Below, piece after piece: positions 39,932 through 53,316 of a stretch of 64,000 bases of DNA. The DNA lies in contig HG738138.1 of the NCBI GenBank assembly GCA_000499405.2, positions 2,108,001 through 2,172,000 of the forward strand. The letters are read 5' to 3'. Below the pieces are notes generated by a model, which saw nothing but the letters and a program-made list of their open reading frames with translations, searched no databases and had not been told where the DNA came from. The position numbers and the translations under genes are program-made. The stretch is from Onchocerca volvulus (taxonomy: Eukaryota > Nematoda > Chromadorea > Rhabditida > Onchocercidae). The number at the start of each line of letters is the position of its first letter. The stretch's first letter is position 1.

Positions 39932-41010
39932 AGAATTAATGAAATTACTCGTAAGGAATAATAATGAAGAAAGAAAAGGAGGAAAGGAGGAAGAAGAAAA
40001 GGGAGCAAAAATTGGTCGATAAAATATAGTGAAATGAACGGGCTCAAATGCTTTTAGCGCATACTCTCAAGAGCATCACAACTGATTCGTCATTTTAAAA
40101 TGACAAATGCATGCATTGAGGGATTTTGACAGCCACACGAAACGAATTGAGGAATGCATGCAAATGATGGGATTCAGTTAAATATAATTTAAAATAATAC
40201 AAGAAATAAAGATAATACAAGTAAGCAGTGTTTATATAATTTTCAGGATGTTTCGATCGACAATTGAGGCTAACCGTAATGTGTTTTGTCAGTCTCTTTA
40301 TTTTTATCCAAAATGATGTTGAACAAAATTATTTGCCTATTTGTTTCTAATGTATTTTATAATTGCATATGTTGACTTAAATTTTTGCTAAATTATTTCA
40401 TATCGATTGTAATCTTCCATTTCCTAATTATAATCTCATTTAGCTGTATAGTTTTTTCGGGTTTAAATCGTCGAAGATTTCATTTTACTAGCATTTTTCT
40501 CAGCAAATTACCCCTATATTTTTTAAATGTCTTAAGAAATGTTGCGGAATTTTTCATAAAGCTGTCAGGATCATTTGAATCCGATTTTGAAAGTACAAAA
40601 TTTTATGTAAAATGTGAGATTTTATTGAAATTTGTGTTGCTTGCTTATTAATTAATGTCGGAGGAAATTGTTTTTTTTTTTTTTTTTTTATGAAAAATGA
40701 ATTTTTTTTTATCGTCGTAAAAAAATTTTCGGAATTTCTTCGCTACAGCTAGCATCTTATTTTAATGGATAATTTTTTATTTTCAGGCAATGTTCCGCGA
40801 AGATTGCAATAGATTTTTAATTTAGACTATTACATTTATTCTTGTACTGGCAAATTTTTTCACCTGAATTGCTTAACAGTTCTATGGTACATTTTTGTAT
40901 AAATTTTTGTTCACAATATATAAATTTGTTTCGGATTGGTAATTAATTTAATACATATCATTTCTGGATTTTTTTTAAACTGAGTTTTCGCGACTTTTTT
41001 TCTGCATTAA

Positions 41011-41030
41011 GACTCAGAAAAAGAAAAGCG
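41011..41030 (+). promoter_or_regulatory. Probable spliced-leader acceptor and short leader of coq-8
   Basis: A T-rich tract ends in GACTCAG at 41017, leaving a 13-base A-rich leader before the ATG at 41031. No upstream exon is visible. Confidence 0.4.
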
Positions 41031-44000
41031 ATGAATCGTAGTTCCTGGAGAGATGAATTCGGTCCAATAATCAATACATTTCGAATTTTGGTGCGCAGTC
41101 AGTTAGGCTACGAACTTCGACATCTTGACTTCAAGTAAGTTTTTCAGATCTATTGGTTTCCCTGGGCGATACGTAATGATATATTGGATTTTCAGTGATA
41201 TACATGGCATTCATTTTCATGAATTTTTGCTACCGATTATGTAGCAGTTCATATATTTTATCTGGCTGTTTAACATTTTTGTTATTTGCGAAATAAAACA
41301 ATTACTTCAAGAGGTGGAAATTGGACAGTTGACAAACTTCGCGATCTTTTTGGACGTGCTGAAACAGTTTCCGCAAGTATCAGGGAAATCACGAAACTTG
41401 CTACAAAAGGGATATATCCTGGTTGGTATTAGTTTTCATAATGAAAGTAAATGGCTAAAACTTCAGTTTTTTTCTGTATCGATGATGATGCTTGTAAAGA
41501 ATTTCTGAATTACGGTTACAGGTACGGCAGGTTATACAGTCTCGGATACAACTCCTGACGATTCATCGGGTCTTACACGCGGAATTTATCATGAAGTAAA
41601 TAAAAAATTTGTTTAAAGAATTAATTTTAGTTCTCTTTCATAGCAAATCTTGTAGCTAAAATATTGTTGCATAGGAAGCTGAAACTTTGAGCATCCCTGA
41701 TAACAAATCTGAGAACGATGACAATGGGTTAAACGGAAAACAAGCTTTTGAAAATTCGGCAGTTGATCTTAATGATGTTTTAAGGTAAGTCGTTCATCGT
41801 ATAATTTGTCATTCCAATCCAAAGATATTCGCTGTTTGAAAATGATTATACAAATTAAGAAATATTTAATAATTCTGCTAGTTTTATCTAGAAATATTAG
41901 AGCTTTTTTCAGGAAGGATGCAGATATTATTTCACCAACAATTTCTCCGAAACCAAAATATAATGAACCACGTTTACCGGAGGTTTGATTTCTGTGTCAT
42001 CGAGCTACATAATTCATCTTACTCAATCATCCAGAACTAAAAACAAAATGTATATTCAGGGATACCAGTTGAAAACTGTAGAAATGGAATCCCTAAATAC
42101 CAAGAATAGGGAGAGAAAAGTACCGAGCTCTCGTATAGCAAGATTTGCTCATTTTGGCCAGCTAGGAGTGAGCCTTACTGTAGGTGCAGCTGCGGAAATC
42201 AGCAAACGTACACTTGGATTTAATAAGGTAAATTTACGGTTAGTTCGAGATTTTACATTATTTTATTGGCTGGAACTAAGATTTTAAGTGGAAATCGTGA
42301 TTTCTAAATGGGATAATTTTAGCGTATAAATTCTTTGGCAGATACCAGTATTACTTCTGCTAGCGAAAATCCGTTCTTGACGGAGGCGAATGCTGAGAAG
42401 ATTGTACGTACCCTGTGTAGAGTACGTGGTGCCGCTTTAAAGTTAGGTCAAATGCTCAGCATACAAGGTTCTTATTTTTCATCCTTTATTCATCAAAATC
42501 TGTAAATTCATGATTCTGGTATTTGTAAGTTAAAATATATCTGCAAATTACAAATGATTCACGTTGGTATTGCCGTCATATATATATATATATATATATA
42601 TATAAGAATTAAAATGTTAACACTAAATAATTTTTCTCTCTTTTTTTTTTACATATATATATATATGACGGGAATACCAATAAATATATATATATATATA
42701 TTGTGGAAATAAGGATTTAATATCTTTGCAACAGTTTGATTCGCATATTTAATTCAAATTTAGATTCGGATCTGATTTCGCCGACGTTACTTAAAATATT
42801 TGAGCGTGTTCGACACAGTGCTGATTTCATGCCTTTATGGCAAGTTCACCGTCAGATGCGTGATTCATTTGGTGACAATTGGCGTGATAAATTCCAAAAA
42901 TTTGAGGATGTTCCGTTTGCGGCAGCATCTATTGGCCAGGTTGGTTATCTCAAACTAGCTTTAGGTCAATTCAGTTTATTTCAAGTATTTTGTTTATGCG
43001 ATTTTATTCTTGAAAGAATAACAAAGTAATTTTTATTCTGTTGTTATAGGTTCATCAAGCCTGGTTGCCTAGCGGAAAAAAGGTTGCCCTGAAAATTCAG
43101 TATCCTGGAGTATCAGCAGGCATTGATTCAGATATTGATAATTTAGTGACGATACTGAACTATGGAAATTTTTTTCCGAAGAATCTTCATCTTGAAAAAT
43201 TCGCAGCGGTGAATTTGTTTAACTTGATTAAGATGGAAAGCAACATTTTGTTTAGACTAAGATTTTTTATTTAGATTAAAGGATAAAGCTTAATTTTTCA
43301 TCCGGGATTTTTCGTCGTTGTTAATTATATTTAAAATTTAGGTATCAAGAAAAGAATTAAAATTGGAATGCGATTACAAACGTGAAGCACGTGCTATGAG
43401 CGAATTCCAACGTTTGCTAGCGGATGACGAACATTTTTATATTCCCAAAGTTTGCAGTTAATGTTGTTTTTGAAAAGTTTTATTCACCAGTTTTTTTTCT
43501 TTTAAATTTTCTTTATTTTGGAAATACATTACATGGTTTTTAATTGCAATAAATTTGAAATGAAAAAAATTTTCCGAAAAAGAAATGAATTGGAGAGTTG
43601 ATAATTTCGTTTGATTATTTCAGAATTAAATCTCTTTAAACAGGCTTTTTTTTTCCAAAGTTTCTCTGCTGATTGCTTTATTTGTCATCTTGGATATTTT
43701 GCTTGAAAGGACTCATAATATATGGAAATATCGAAATAACGTATCAGACTGTCCTATTCTTCATTAGATATCAGTCTTTTACGTAAAATCTCTTTTCATA
43801 AATGATCTGATAATTGATAATTTTAGGTGATTGATGATTTAAGTACAGCACATGTATTGACGACGGAATACATGGAAGGTATTCCTGTTGACAAATGTAT
43901 GGATGAGCCTCAAGAAGTCCGTGATTACATTGCTTCTAAATTTATCGAGCTATGTCTTCGCGAAATTTTCGTTTGGAGGTTTATGCAGGTAATTGTGTTC

Positions 44001-45324
44001 ATGTTTTATTCGTGATATTAAATGATTTTGCAACTAAATTCGATTAACTTTATTGCCGAATTGTCGTGATAATGTATCTGTTACAATTCTTTTTGTGTCT
44101 TCAAGAACAATCGTTTTATTTTCGACCTAAAAATTTTCAGTTGAATAAATAATAGACTTCTATCGTGAATTGTTTTAATTCATGATTTATGAAAATTTCT
44201 CTGCATAGAAATATATCAAATTTCTATATATTAGTAGTATTTGGAATCTTATTAGTATTTTCAAATAGCTGGAATTATTAATTATTTAAAATTTGGAGAT
44301 GGAAATTATTAATTGATATCTTTTAGACTGATCCAAACTGGTCTAATTTCTATCTTGGCAAACACCCAACTACAGGTGGCCCAAGATTAATTCTTTTGGA
44401 TTTTGGAGCTTCACGTTCATATCCCAAGAAATTTGTTGATCAGTATATGAACATTATTCGTGCTGCTTATGACAATAACAGGGATAAAGTAAGCGTTTTT
44501 CTTAAAACACTGTATGGTTTTTGACCCAAACTTTAATCTGTAGAATCATGAATAACTGGATTTCTGATGTATTTTAAGTGATATGAACTACTTCATTTGC
44601 AGATGCTGGAGTATTCAAGAAAAATTGGTTTCCTGTCAGGATATGAATCAAAGGTAGTCTTGTAATCCAAAATTTATAAATTTTTATATTATGTAAGTAG
44701 TATTGTGAAATGAATTTTCCAAAAATCTGTGTTTCATTGATAATTGCTACAGATAATGGAAGATGCTCATTGTGAGTCAATCAGTATTCTGGGTGAAACG
44801 TTAGCATCCACAACTCCATACGATTTCTCGAAACAGGTTTAAATCTTAAAAAATAAAAGAGTTTGGAAGTTTTTTTTACTGTCAGTAAATTTATTTATTA
44901 CGACATATTCGAAATAAAATGACAATGTCATTTCATTTTCAAAGAATGATTATTCGAATTCTCAGAAGTTGAAATTCACTGAAATTCATTAAAGTACTCT
45001 TCATTGACTTCGATGAATTCCAGGAATTTTAGTATCTAGTTGCCAAAACACTATTTGTTTTTGAAATATTTGAAATCGCTAAAATTTGTGAAATTCCAGA
45101 ATGTTACGAAAAGAATTCACGCATTAATTCCGGTAATGTTAAAACATCGCTTGATAGCACCGCCCGATGAAATATATTCATTGCATCGAAAGCTTTCCGG
45201 ATCATTTTTGTTGGCATCCAAATTGAAAGCGATTGTTGCATGTGGTGCTTTATACGAACAGATCTATGAAGAGTACATATTTGGTGATAGTAGTAGTGCG
45301 AAAGACATTAATATTGATAAATGA
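41031..45324 (+). CDS. coq-8: COQ8/ADCK3 atypical kinase-ATPase of coenzyme Q synthesis
   Basis: Fifteen exons in continuous frame, 635 residues: 41031-41134, 41312-41421, 41522-41595, 41675-41784, 41913-41982, 42060-42227, 42323-42467, 42764-42939, 43050-43208, 43342-43449, 43827-43988, 44327-44488, 44603-44653, 44753-44836, 45100-45324. All hallmark ABC1/UbiB motifs are present: KLGQ (residues 252-255), the A-rich loop FAAASIGQ (312-319) in place of a glycine-rich loop, VALK with the conserved Lys334, ECD (381-383), QTDPNWSN (from 462) and DFG (487-489). COQ8 acts in the mitochondrial matrix at the inner membrane and supports the complex Q biosynthetic assembly, with ATPase rather than ordinary kinase activity. 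The N-terminus is basic and amphipathic, as expected for import. Length matches the family (about 650 in human). Nothing looks broken. Confidence 0.95.
42564..42680. repeat. Inverted-repeat element with AT tracts in coq-8 intron 7
   Basis: TTGGTATTGCCGTCATATAT starts at 42564 and its reverse complement, with one mismatch, ends at 42680. AT runs lie inside both arms and about 45 bp separate them. It looks like a small fold-back element, or expansion of AT repeats within a palindrome. Confidence 0.6.
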
Positions 45325-48300
45325 TCCAAATCAACATGTTACACATTTCTAGGAGAAATTTTTCGTTCTTTATCACGAAAATTTTCGAAATTTTTACTTC
45401 CTTACTACAAAAATTTTTGGAATTTCTTTACAATTTGTGGCTAATTGTATAAGACATTAGTTATTAAATAACTTTTTAAGTTTAAAATTTCTATCGTATG
45501 GTGTCACTAATGAAAACTACGGTAAAAGAGCAAAGGGAAAAAGAATATGCTGCTATATTAATCATTATTTGTTCGTGAAAAAGAACGAAATACTTCAGTT
45601 TCTTTGATTAGTTCTCATCAAGACCAGTGATTACCTACATTCATAATATATTATAACAAGAAAATTTGCTCACTAATAAACTTACGGATTACTACTTATA
45701 TTATTTCTTGCTAAATTGCTAAATAACGACCAAACTTGATTCAAGTTGACACATAATTGCCATTGCTTCTGTTTAAAATAGGAAATGGGTACTTAGACTT
45801 GAACATGAGCAATTTAACCAACATTAGATTAAATGGAATACTGAAGTAACTGATTGCGTAAGACTTTTTAAATTGCCCACCAGTGAATGGAAACAATTCT
45901 GAATTTTCAGTACTGCATGCTAAAATTTTCTAAAACCCCCATTACGGAAATGATTTAAAGGTTGCAAGCAATATAAAGGTGAGCATGCTACATCAGTCTA
46001 TCCAGTTTTAATGGTTAATATTGGCAGTAGACATTATTGCCTGAAATGGCTTTTCAATTCCATAAATCTCATCGATATTGAGCGAAAAACCAGTATAAAT
46101 CTAGAATGATTGATATTGACAAGCTATTGTTTTGCTCGTTCAAATTTGTGCTCCAATAAGTGACGATTTTGGTATGGGAATCTGACCATTTCTGATAGTG
46201 ACAATGATATTAATAATGCTAAAATCTTGTCGAAGAATAATTGTTATTTGAAGAAATTTGTGAAAATGACAGAAAAGAATTTATTGTAGTGCGAATGTTG
46301 GTGTGGACGGGAATTTTGCTTCTTTTTTTTTTTTTCTTTGTTTGAAAATGATATAAAAGAAAATAAAAAAGTGAGAAAGAGAGAAACTGGAATGATGAAA
46401 AAAAGACAAAAAAGAAATGGAGATATAATGAGGAAAAACAAAACTGGATACTGGATTTGGTAAATTTGTTCGATAAAAATGCCGAAAAAAGTGAAGAAAG
46501 AGAAAATACAATTAAAGTATGTTTAAGCAATCAAGGTATATTTGTTATGGTGTAAAATGAAATCAGATGAAATATTTCTCATCAATCTGATATGGTTCCG
46601 TTTTTTCTACTTTTTTCTTTTTCTTTTTTACGTTACCAGTCTTGCCATTCTTTCTCATTCTTCTTTCAGAATTACATTTGATGGGGCAAATTTTATTGTT
46701 ATCAGTGATATTAATGTTATTGTTGTCGTTATAACTGATAATGATAGAATGGTTTATCAAAATTTCCCGATTGAAAAGTAATACAAATTTAGTCTCTACT
46801 GCCATTTTTACATAAGATTTTGAAAAATTGAATAGCAAATAAGAAAAGGATATGAGTATTATATTTTTTATATGTATCACTTTTTTCAATGTTCTTTTCG
46901 AGAATTTTTGAGATAGAATGTCAATACTTAAACAATTGATAATTCAATATTACTATAACTTTAAATGAAAACTTGAAAGTTGGTGAGATAAAATTTTTTT
47001 TTTTTTTAATAACTTTTCAGTCATTTTCCTGAATTATTGTTCGCATTATTTATGTAAATAATATTGATACCCATTTCTGCAATTATTTTATAAACAATAA
47101 ATATGAAGTAGTAATGAGTGAAAGTAATAATAAATACATTATACAACATAAACTATTTTATTTAATACCTATTTGTGGAACCTAAAATTTAATAAACTAT
47201 TGTCATTTCAAATCCATTAAATTTTATCATTTATCAAATTCATCCTGGTTTTTTTTTTTTATCCAGACTTATTTCTCAAATAAATTCATTTCATTCCTTT
47301 CATATTTCATATTTTTATACAAACGTATTATTGACAATTGAAAATTATTGTGTCAAAAATAAATTTTATAAGCACTAAAATTTGAAAAAGGAAGAGTTGC
47401 AGTATTGAGAAGTACAATGAAATGAAGTAATATGAAATAGCGTATCACGAGAAAATTGAATAAATTTTTGAGAAGAAATAAAACAAATCTTAAATAATAA
47501 TAAAATTAAATAAAATAATGAAATAAATCTTCATGCCAAAAATCTTCATGGTTCTAGTATTTTCATTTAATTTGGCATCATTTCAGTACGGAATAAAATG
47601 AAATATTTTAACAAGCGGAATAAAAAAAAGAAAATGAACATTGCGGATAATTTCAATTGATACATTGCTAAGAAAAATGAAAAACAAAAGAATTTGTTGC
47701 AAAAATTTATAATTGTTTTCTTCGTTTCCTTTTTTTTTTTTTTTTTTTTTTTTCAAATAAAATTCAGTGATAAATCTATTCCTGATATTTTGTATTAGGA
47801 ATAGGATCTGTTGAATGATATCCTGATATATTGTTTAGATTAATAACATATCATTAATTTGTCTCATTTTCTGAAATAATATGACAACGTTGAATTATGA
47901 ATGTTCAGCAAGTATTGTTTAAAACAACTATTTCGTAAAAGTTTGACAAAAAATTGTCGAGATTTAATTCTCGAATATCTAATTTCTATTTGATCTTTTG
48001 ATACATCAATTGGCATCTTATAAACATTCGAATTGGAATAAAAATAGAGAGTGTCGGATTTCAAATTTTAAATTTAGTAATTTTGAATATGAATGATATT
48101 TTTTGATAAAAAATTACTAAAATAAATTTCTCGAGAAGTTTAACTTCAAGTTTTGAAATTTTATTTTTAATTTTAATGTGATATTAATGATGAGATCAAG
48201 AAAGGAATTTCATTTTATTTTATTTTTTTTAACTTTTTTTTCCTATACATTTGAAGAATGATTAATTGATTGATTGAAATGAAATGAAAACAAAAAGGAA

Positions 48301-49197
48301 ACGGATTAAAAAGTTGAAATGAATTATGTCCAAGAAGTTTAGAAAATCTTTCATTCAATAGGTTCACTAATATCATCATTTAACATTCGATAGGATTGTT
48401 TGTATATTCATAGATCGATTTCTTTATACCTTTTTCAACTCTATCAAGGTCAAATTTTGTCGACTAGAACTAACAGGGTCAAGTTAGAAATGGAATAAAA
48501 ATTTGCAAAAAATATGAGAGCTTGAAAGTTTGCTTTAAATACAATTGCAATTTTATTATTATTATTCCTTTTTTTTTCTTTTTTTTTTTTTTGTTGTGGA
48601 AATCAAAAAAAAAAAGGTAAAAGAAAAAATATTTGCCATATATGAAATATTTTTTAGAAAAATTGATTATACTGGAAAGAGTGCAAATGCGACAAAATGT
48701 CCATTGAAGATCATTTAAAAAGGATGAAAAAAAGAAAAAAAAAAAAAAAAAGGAAAAAACGGAAATGGACAGTAAATTATAACAAAAGAAGGGAAAGAGG
48801 AAAGAAAAATTTAGGAAAGAACGAGTTATCATTGAAATAGAAGATAGATATTGTGATAAGTTTGTTGTTGATTGTTATTATTTATTTGAAAATGGATGAA
48901 ATAGAAAGATTGTAACGATCATCTGTTTTGTTTCGTTATTTTCAATAACAAAAACAAGTATAAATATGGCATAAACATTCACAGCATCAAGATTATCATT
49001 ATTATTATTAACTTTCTTTTTTAATTATTTGTCATCCATTCTCAAATATTCATTTCTAGTAATCAATAATTCGTATTTTTCGTTTCACATATGAAAAATA
49101 TATATATATATGCTAAAATTCTTGTTTTAATAAGACAAAGCTTTTATTATCAAATCTTATTCCTCATCTAACAACATTTCTTTAATGAATATTTTAG

Positions 49198-49200
<3 letters not shown>

Positions 49201-49247
<47 letters not shown>
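49201..49247. repeat. AG dinucleotide microsatellite
   Basis: Uninterrupted alternation of A and G for about 47 bases. It creates the Arg/Glu open frame in this spot. Confidence 0.95.
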
Positions 49248-49250
<3 letters not shown>

Positions 49251-51839
49251 AGAAGAAAAGATACTATTTTGCTGTTTACTATAAATCAACTTATTTCAGC
49301 CTTTCCAATTTTTCCAATCATTCATATCGTTATTGAAAATAAATTTGAGATTTTCATCAAAATAAGCACTGTCACTTAGGTTAGCTTGTATCACTATTAA
49401 CATAAGTGGAACTTTTGCCAAAATAAGCATTATCACTTAGATTAAGTGATTTGAATTTCAGAAAGATATGATAGCAACAGGGATATGAAAGAGTTCTTCA
49501 TTGTAAATGATAAGCCAGGAATGTTATTGGTGTTAATATGATAATTTTGTTATTAGTATGGTAACACTAATCTGACCTTTTTTATTTATGATGCATTTTT
49601 GACCCCATCTAGTATCTTTTCATCATTCTTTCATTTAATCAGTTGATTTTAATTTTCCTTAACATTTAAATTTCAACGAAAATTGATTACTTCAGACAAA
49701 TAATTCATCAATTTCTTTTTTTTGTTACTATTTCTAACGTGATATTTATCATTTTTACAAATTTTTACAAAGTTTTTATTCGTCAAACTTCTTCGGGCTT
49801 ATTAATTATAATGGAATTCACGATTATTTAGCTTCTTTTAACTCTTTTAGAAGACTTTAGAAAGTTGAGGATTTAACGAGTAAATCTAAAAAATGTCAAC
49901 CTTTACACACCAACTCTTTGATCTGAATTGTATTTTTCTTTTTTCAACTTTTTTTTTTGCTCCAGTCTTAAAATATAATTCAATAAATTCGATTTATCGA
50001 AAGATAGACATGACTTATAGGAAGAACTGAAAAATGAATGGGTATTTTTTTCAAACTTTAATTTATAGTTTATTTCACTTTTATGAGTGAGAAAAAATGT
50101 ATAATGTTTAATATGTGGGAAAATGCAATCATATGATCACACGATACCTAATATCATTATAATTTTGTATGTATTTTATTTCATCTATTTGTATTTTATA
50201 TCCTTTTCACCGAAATTAGCCAATTTACGGTCTTTTTTCATGTTAATTTACGACCTTCTTGTTTCAAAATTAAATTTTTACACACACACATCAATGCTAA
50301 ACTTTGGAAAATAATAAGAAAAAAAGGCTTTTTTCTTAAAAATATTTTTCAGAATTAAAAAATTCGAAACTCTTCATTTGTAAAATAAAAAACTGAACTT
50401 TTTTGATTTAAATAAGAATAATTTGAATTCTCTTTTCATGCGTAAAATTTGCAACAAAACATTTCCTTTTATTTCATACATTTACAGGAAATTCACCTCA
50501 TTTCTTCAATTAATTGTAAAATTTGCGAACACATGGCGATATTTCCTGCAATCATTTTCCTCTGTATTGCGATATTTGCTTCATTAGGTTCCATAAAATT
50601 ATAATGAATTTAATTATTTAACTTATTAAGTAAGACTGTGGAAAAAAATTTGCATCAATTGGAAACAATCATAAATAATCTTTTGCAAAATCATTTTAAA
50701 CCATCGATAATTTTAAATAGCCTACTTTTACTGGCTGATGAAATGATTTTTTACCTTTTTTTTTCTGGAATTACAAGTTTTATTTCCATTGATACGAAAA
50801 AGTTATTCAAATTGAATTTTATGAAAATTCATAGTTTAATAAAATTTTCAGGAAGAAAAACAATATATATAAAAACAAATATCAATTTTTTATGAAATTT
50901 GAACATCAAATTCCTTGAAATAATCATATTTGTATTTAAATTCAACGAAAACTAAGAAAAATTTGTTTACGTAATTTATAATCTGGAAATCAATTCTTGA
51001 TTGGAATATAGGAAGTTTCAATCCAAAAAAAAAAAAAAAAAGTATTTATAAATTACGATTCTTTTCTAAAATGATAAGCAATTAAGATGTTATCTTATTT
51101 TTGCAATTGATGACCAAAATGACACAAATATTTTCTTTTTTTTTTTACAACATTTGAAATCAAATTTAAGAAAAGAATGATTCGATTTTCTCATGCAGTA
51201 ATTAAAATAGCAATGATAAGCTGAAGATAATGACAATAGTTATCATTGTCTTCTCCTCCTACATGTTAATTAAACAAGTTTCTATCCTTTAAGTCTAATT
51301 CATATCCATTTTGATGAAAAGCTTAAATTATTTAAGCTAATATAAGCAAGAATAATTTCGTCAAATATTTGGATAATCCAATAAATACAGTGATTTTTTT
51401 TTTTTTCCTTTTCTTTTTTCTCTCTTAATCCTTCTCATTCTCCATTTTGCCTTTCATTTCTTTTTTTCTTTTGTTCAAATTTTTAACAAAATTTGAAAAA
51501 TCAAGATTTTTTAAGAGAATCTGAAAAATCAAGGTTTTTAACGAATTAATCAACTTAACAGACATCTGATTTCCATGTTTAAATCGAAGATAGAAGAAAT
51601 TTTTATGATAGCGCCTAAGGGAATGATTGCATGCATATATAATCAAAGCGAAATATAATGAACGGACAATACGTAACGTAATCTTAAACTTCCGCTTTTG
51701 TCTATCATTTCTACTCAAAAATCTTTCAAATTTCCTCAAAAATCCTTTTTTTCTCCTTTTTTTTCATTCCATTTCAAATATATTCCTTTTTTTTCCAAAT
51801 TAATTCATTTTTTTCATCCAAATTTAAAAAAAAAAAAAG

Positions 51840-52680
51840 AAAAAGAAAATTTTATTATTCTTAAAGTATTTTATAGTAAACACTTTATGGTATAGTAAAG
51901 TTCGTTTATTTTGCTAATTACATTTGTTTCAATAATTTGATTTGATTTTTCCTTTTACAAAATAAACAATTTGATAAATTTACTTGATTTTGTTTAATTT
52001 AGTTTAAAAAAAAATCTTGTTTAGTTTCAATTTTGTTTCTTTTAGTTCACCTTTTAATTTAGTTTAAACAAAAATTCAGCACTAATTGTCTTTTTTTTGT
52101 CGTCCATATTTGCATTATGAATCATCTAAGTTATTTCGAATTTTTACAGTATAATAAAAAAAAATTATAGTTTTTAAAGTATTTTGCAACATACATTTTA
52201 TAGTATGCAAAGTTTGCTTATTTTGCTATTTACATTCATTTCAATAATTTTATTTGTTTTTTCCTCTTTTTTTTTTTTGCAAAATAAATAATTCGATAAG
52301 TTTGCTTAATTTTTTCATGTTACTTTTAATTTATTTAAAGAAAAATTCAACTCATCTCTTTTTTCAAATTAATTTCTTTTTTTTTTCTTTCAAATTTGCA
52401 TCAGGAGCCATCCAAATCTTGCAATTTTTACAGTAAAACAAAATTTTTTTCTTCAATTGTTAATTCATTTAATTAATTTTATAGTGTCAAAATAACAAAA
52501 TTGTATTTATTTTTATGATTTATTGTTCCTTTTTTTTTTTTTTTTCCACAAAACGAGTAATTTGATAAATCTTTTACACGTTACCGTTCGATTTAGTTTA
52601 AAAAAAATTATTTCATTTACACCTACTTTTTCCATTTTATTAATAGTGATAACTAAAAAAATTCGCGAATTAATTCAGCA
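51840..52680. repeat. Degenerate tandem repeat, about 300-bp unit, roughly three copies
   Basis: Blocks recur in the same order: a TTAAAGTATTTTATAG-like start, TTTATTTTGCTAATTACATT, CAAAATAAACAATTTGATAA, then an ATTTGCAT and ACAGTA tail. Copies begin near 51850, 52165 and 52450. Divergence is high and there is no coding frame. Confidence 0.55.
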
Positions 52681-53269
52681 AAAAATTTTTGCAATCAGTT
52701 AATTTAATATTTTAACAATTTAACATTGGCAAGATTTTCATAAATAAGAAATTCTCGTTTTTTTTTTTTTTTTTTTAATTCAACAATTTGTTAATTGACT
52801 GTGAAAATTTTCATTGAATTGATTGATTATTAAACATGATTCTAATTAGTTTGAATGACATTCAAATAAATTATATATAAATTTATTTGATTAGTACTAC
52901 AATTAGCTTCCTTTTTTACACTAAATTTTATACAAACAACATACAAATGAATGCTCTATTAATTTATTACTGCTGTAATAAACTTTTCTTTCATTAATAA
53001 ACACTTTTTTTTTTTAATTTGAAAAAAAGTTGATTGTAAAGTTATGCCGCACCAATATATATCATCAAGGTTATCCATTCTTCTTCTTATATGGAAAACA
53101 TTATTTCATATTTATATATTTTTATGAAATGACAACTATCAATGACAATCAACAAAAAAAAGAAAAAAAGGAAAAAAAAGAAGAAAAAAGAGATAAAAGA
53201 AATAAAAAATGAAGGATTTTTATGGGAATATTTGTGTAATTTCAATATATTTAATTTTATTCATCAATT

Positions 53270-53286
53270 CTTCAATTTTCCTTCAG
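53270..53286 (+). promoter_or_regulatory. Probable spliced-leader acceptor of the peroxidase-like gene
   Basis: TTTTCCTTCAG ends at 53286, 30 bases before the ATG at 53317. It matches the nematode acceptor consensus, and no upstream exon is visible. Confidence 0.5.
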
Positions 53287-53316
53287 AAACAAATAATTTT
53301 GACTGAGCTTTGAAAA

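Larger units (their letters stand above)
38166..41010. other. Divergent intergenic region between intersectin and coq-8
   Basis: No coding exon was recognised in about 2.8 kb. It contains a 26-bp inverted-repeat pair (38633-38926), an AT microsatellite (39850-39931) and a plus-strand open frame (40385-40651) with no family resemblance. Promoters for both flanking genes should lie here. Confidence 0.6.
45325..53275. other. Eight-kilobase AT-rich region without recognisable genes
   Basis: Open frames here are short and dominated by F, K, I, L and N from homopolymer runs; none shows splice-linked protein similarity. The first few hundred bases are the coq-8 3' UTR. The region holds an AG microsatellite (49201-49247), a small direct repeat (49358-49383 and 49419-49444) and a degenerate long tandem repeat (51840-52680). 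I see no RNA gene. Confidence 0.6.

Noticed and set aside
40385..40651. Plus-strand open frame of 88 codons upstream of coq-8
   Set aside because: Hydrophobic, phenylalanine-rich, no splice link to coq-8 and no similarity; coq-8 has a good start of its own at 41031.
46219..46889. Several overlapping F/S/K-rich open frames on the minus and plus strands
   Set aside because: Homopolymer-driven frames in the intergenic desert without coding character.
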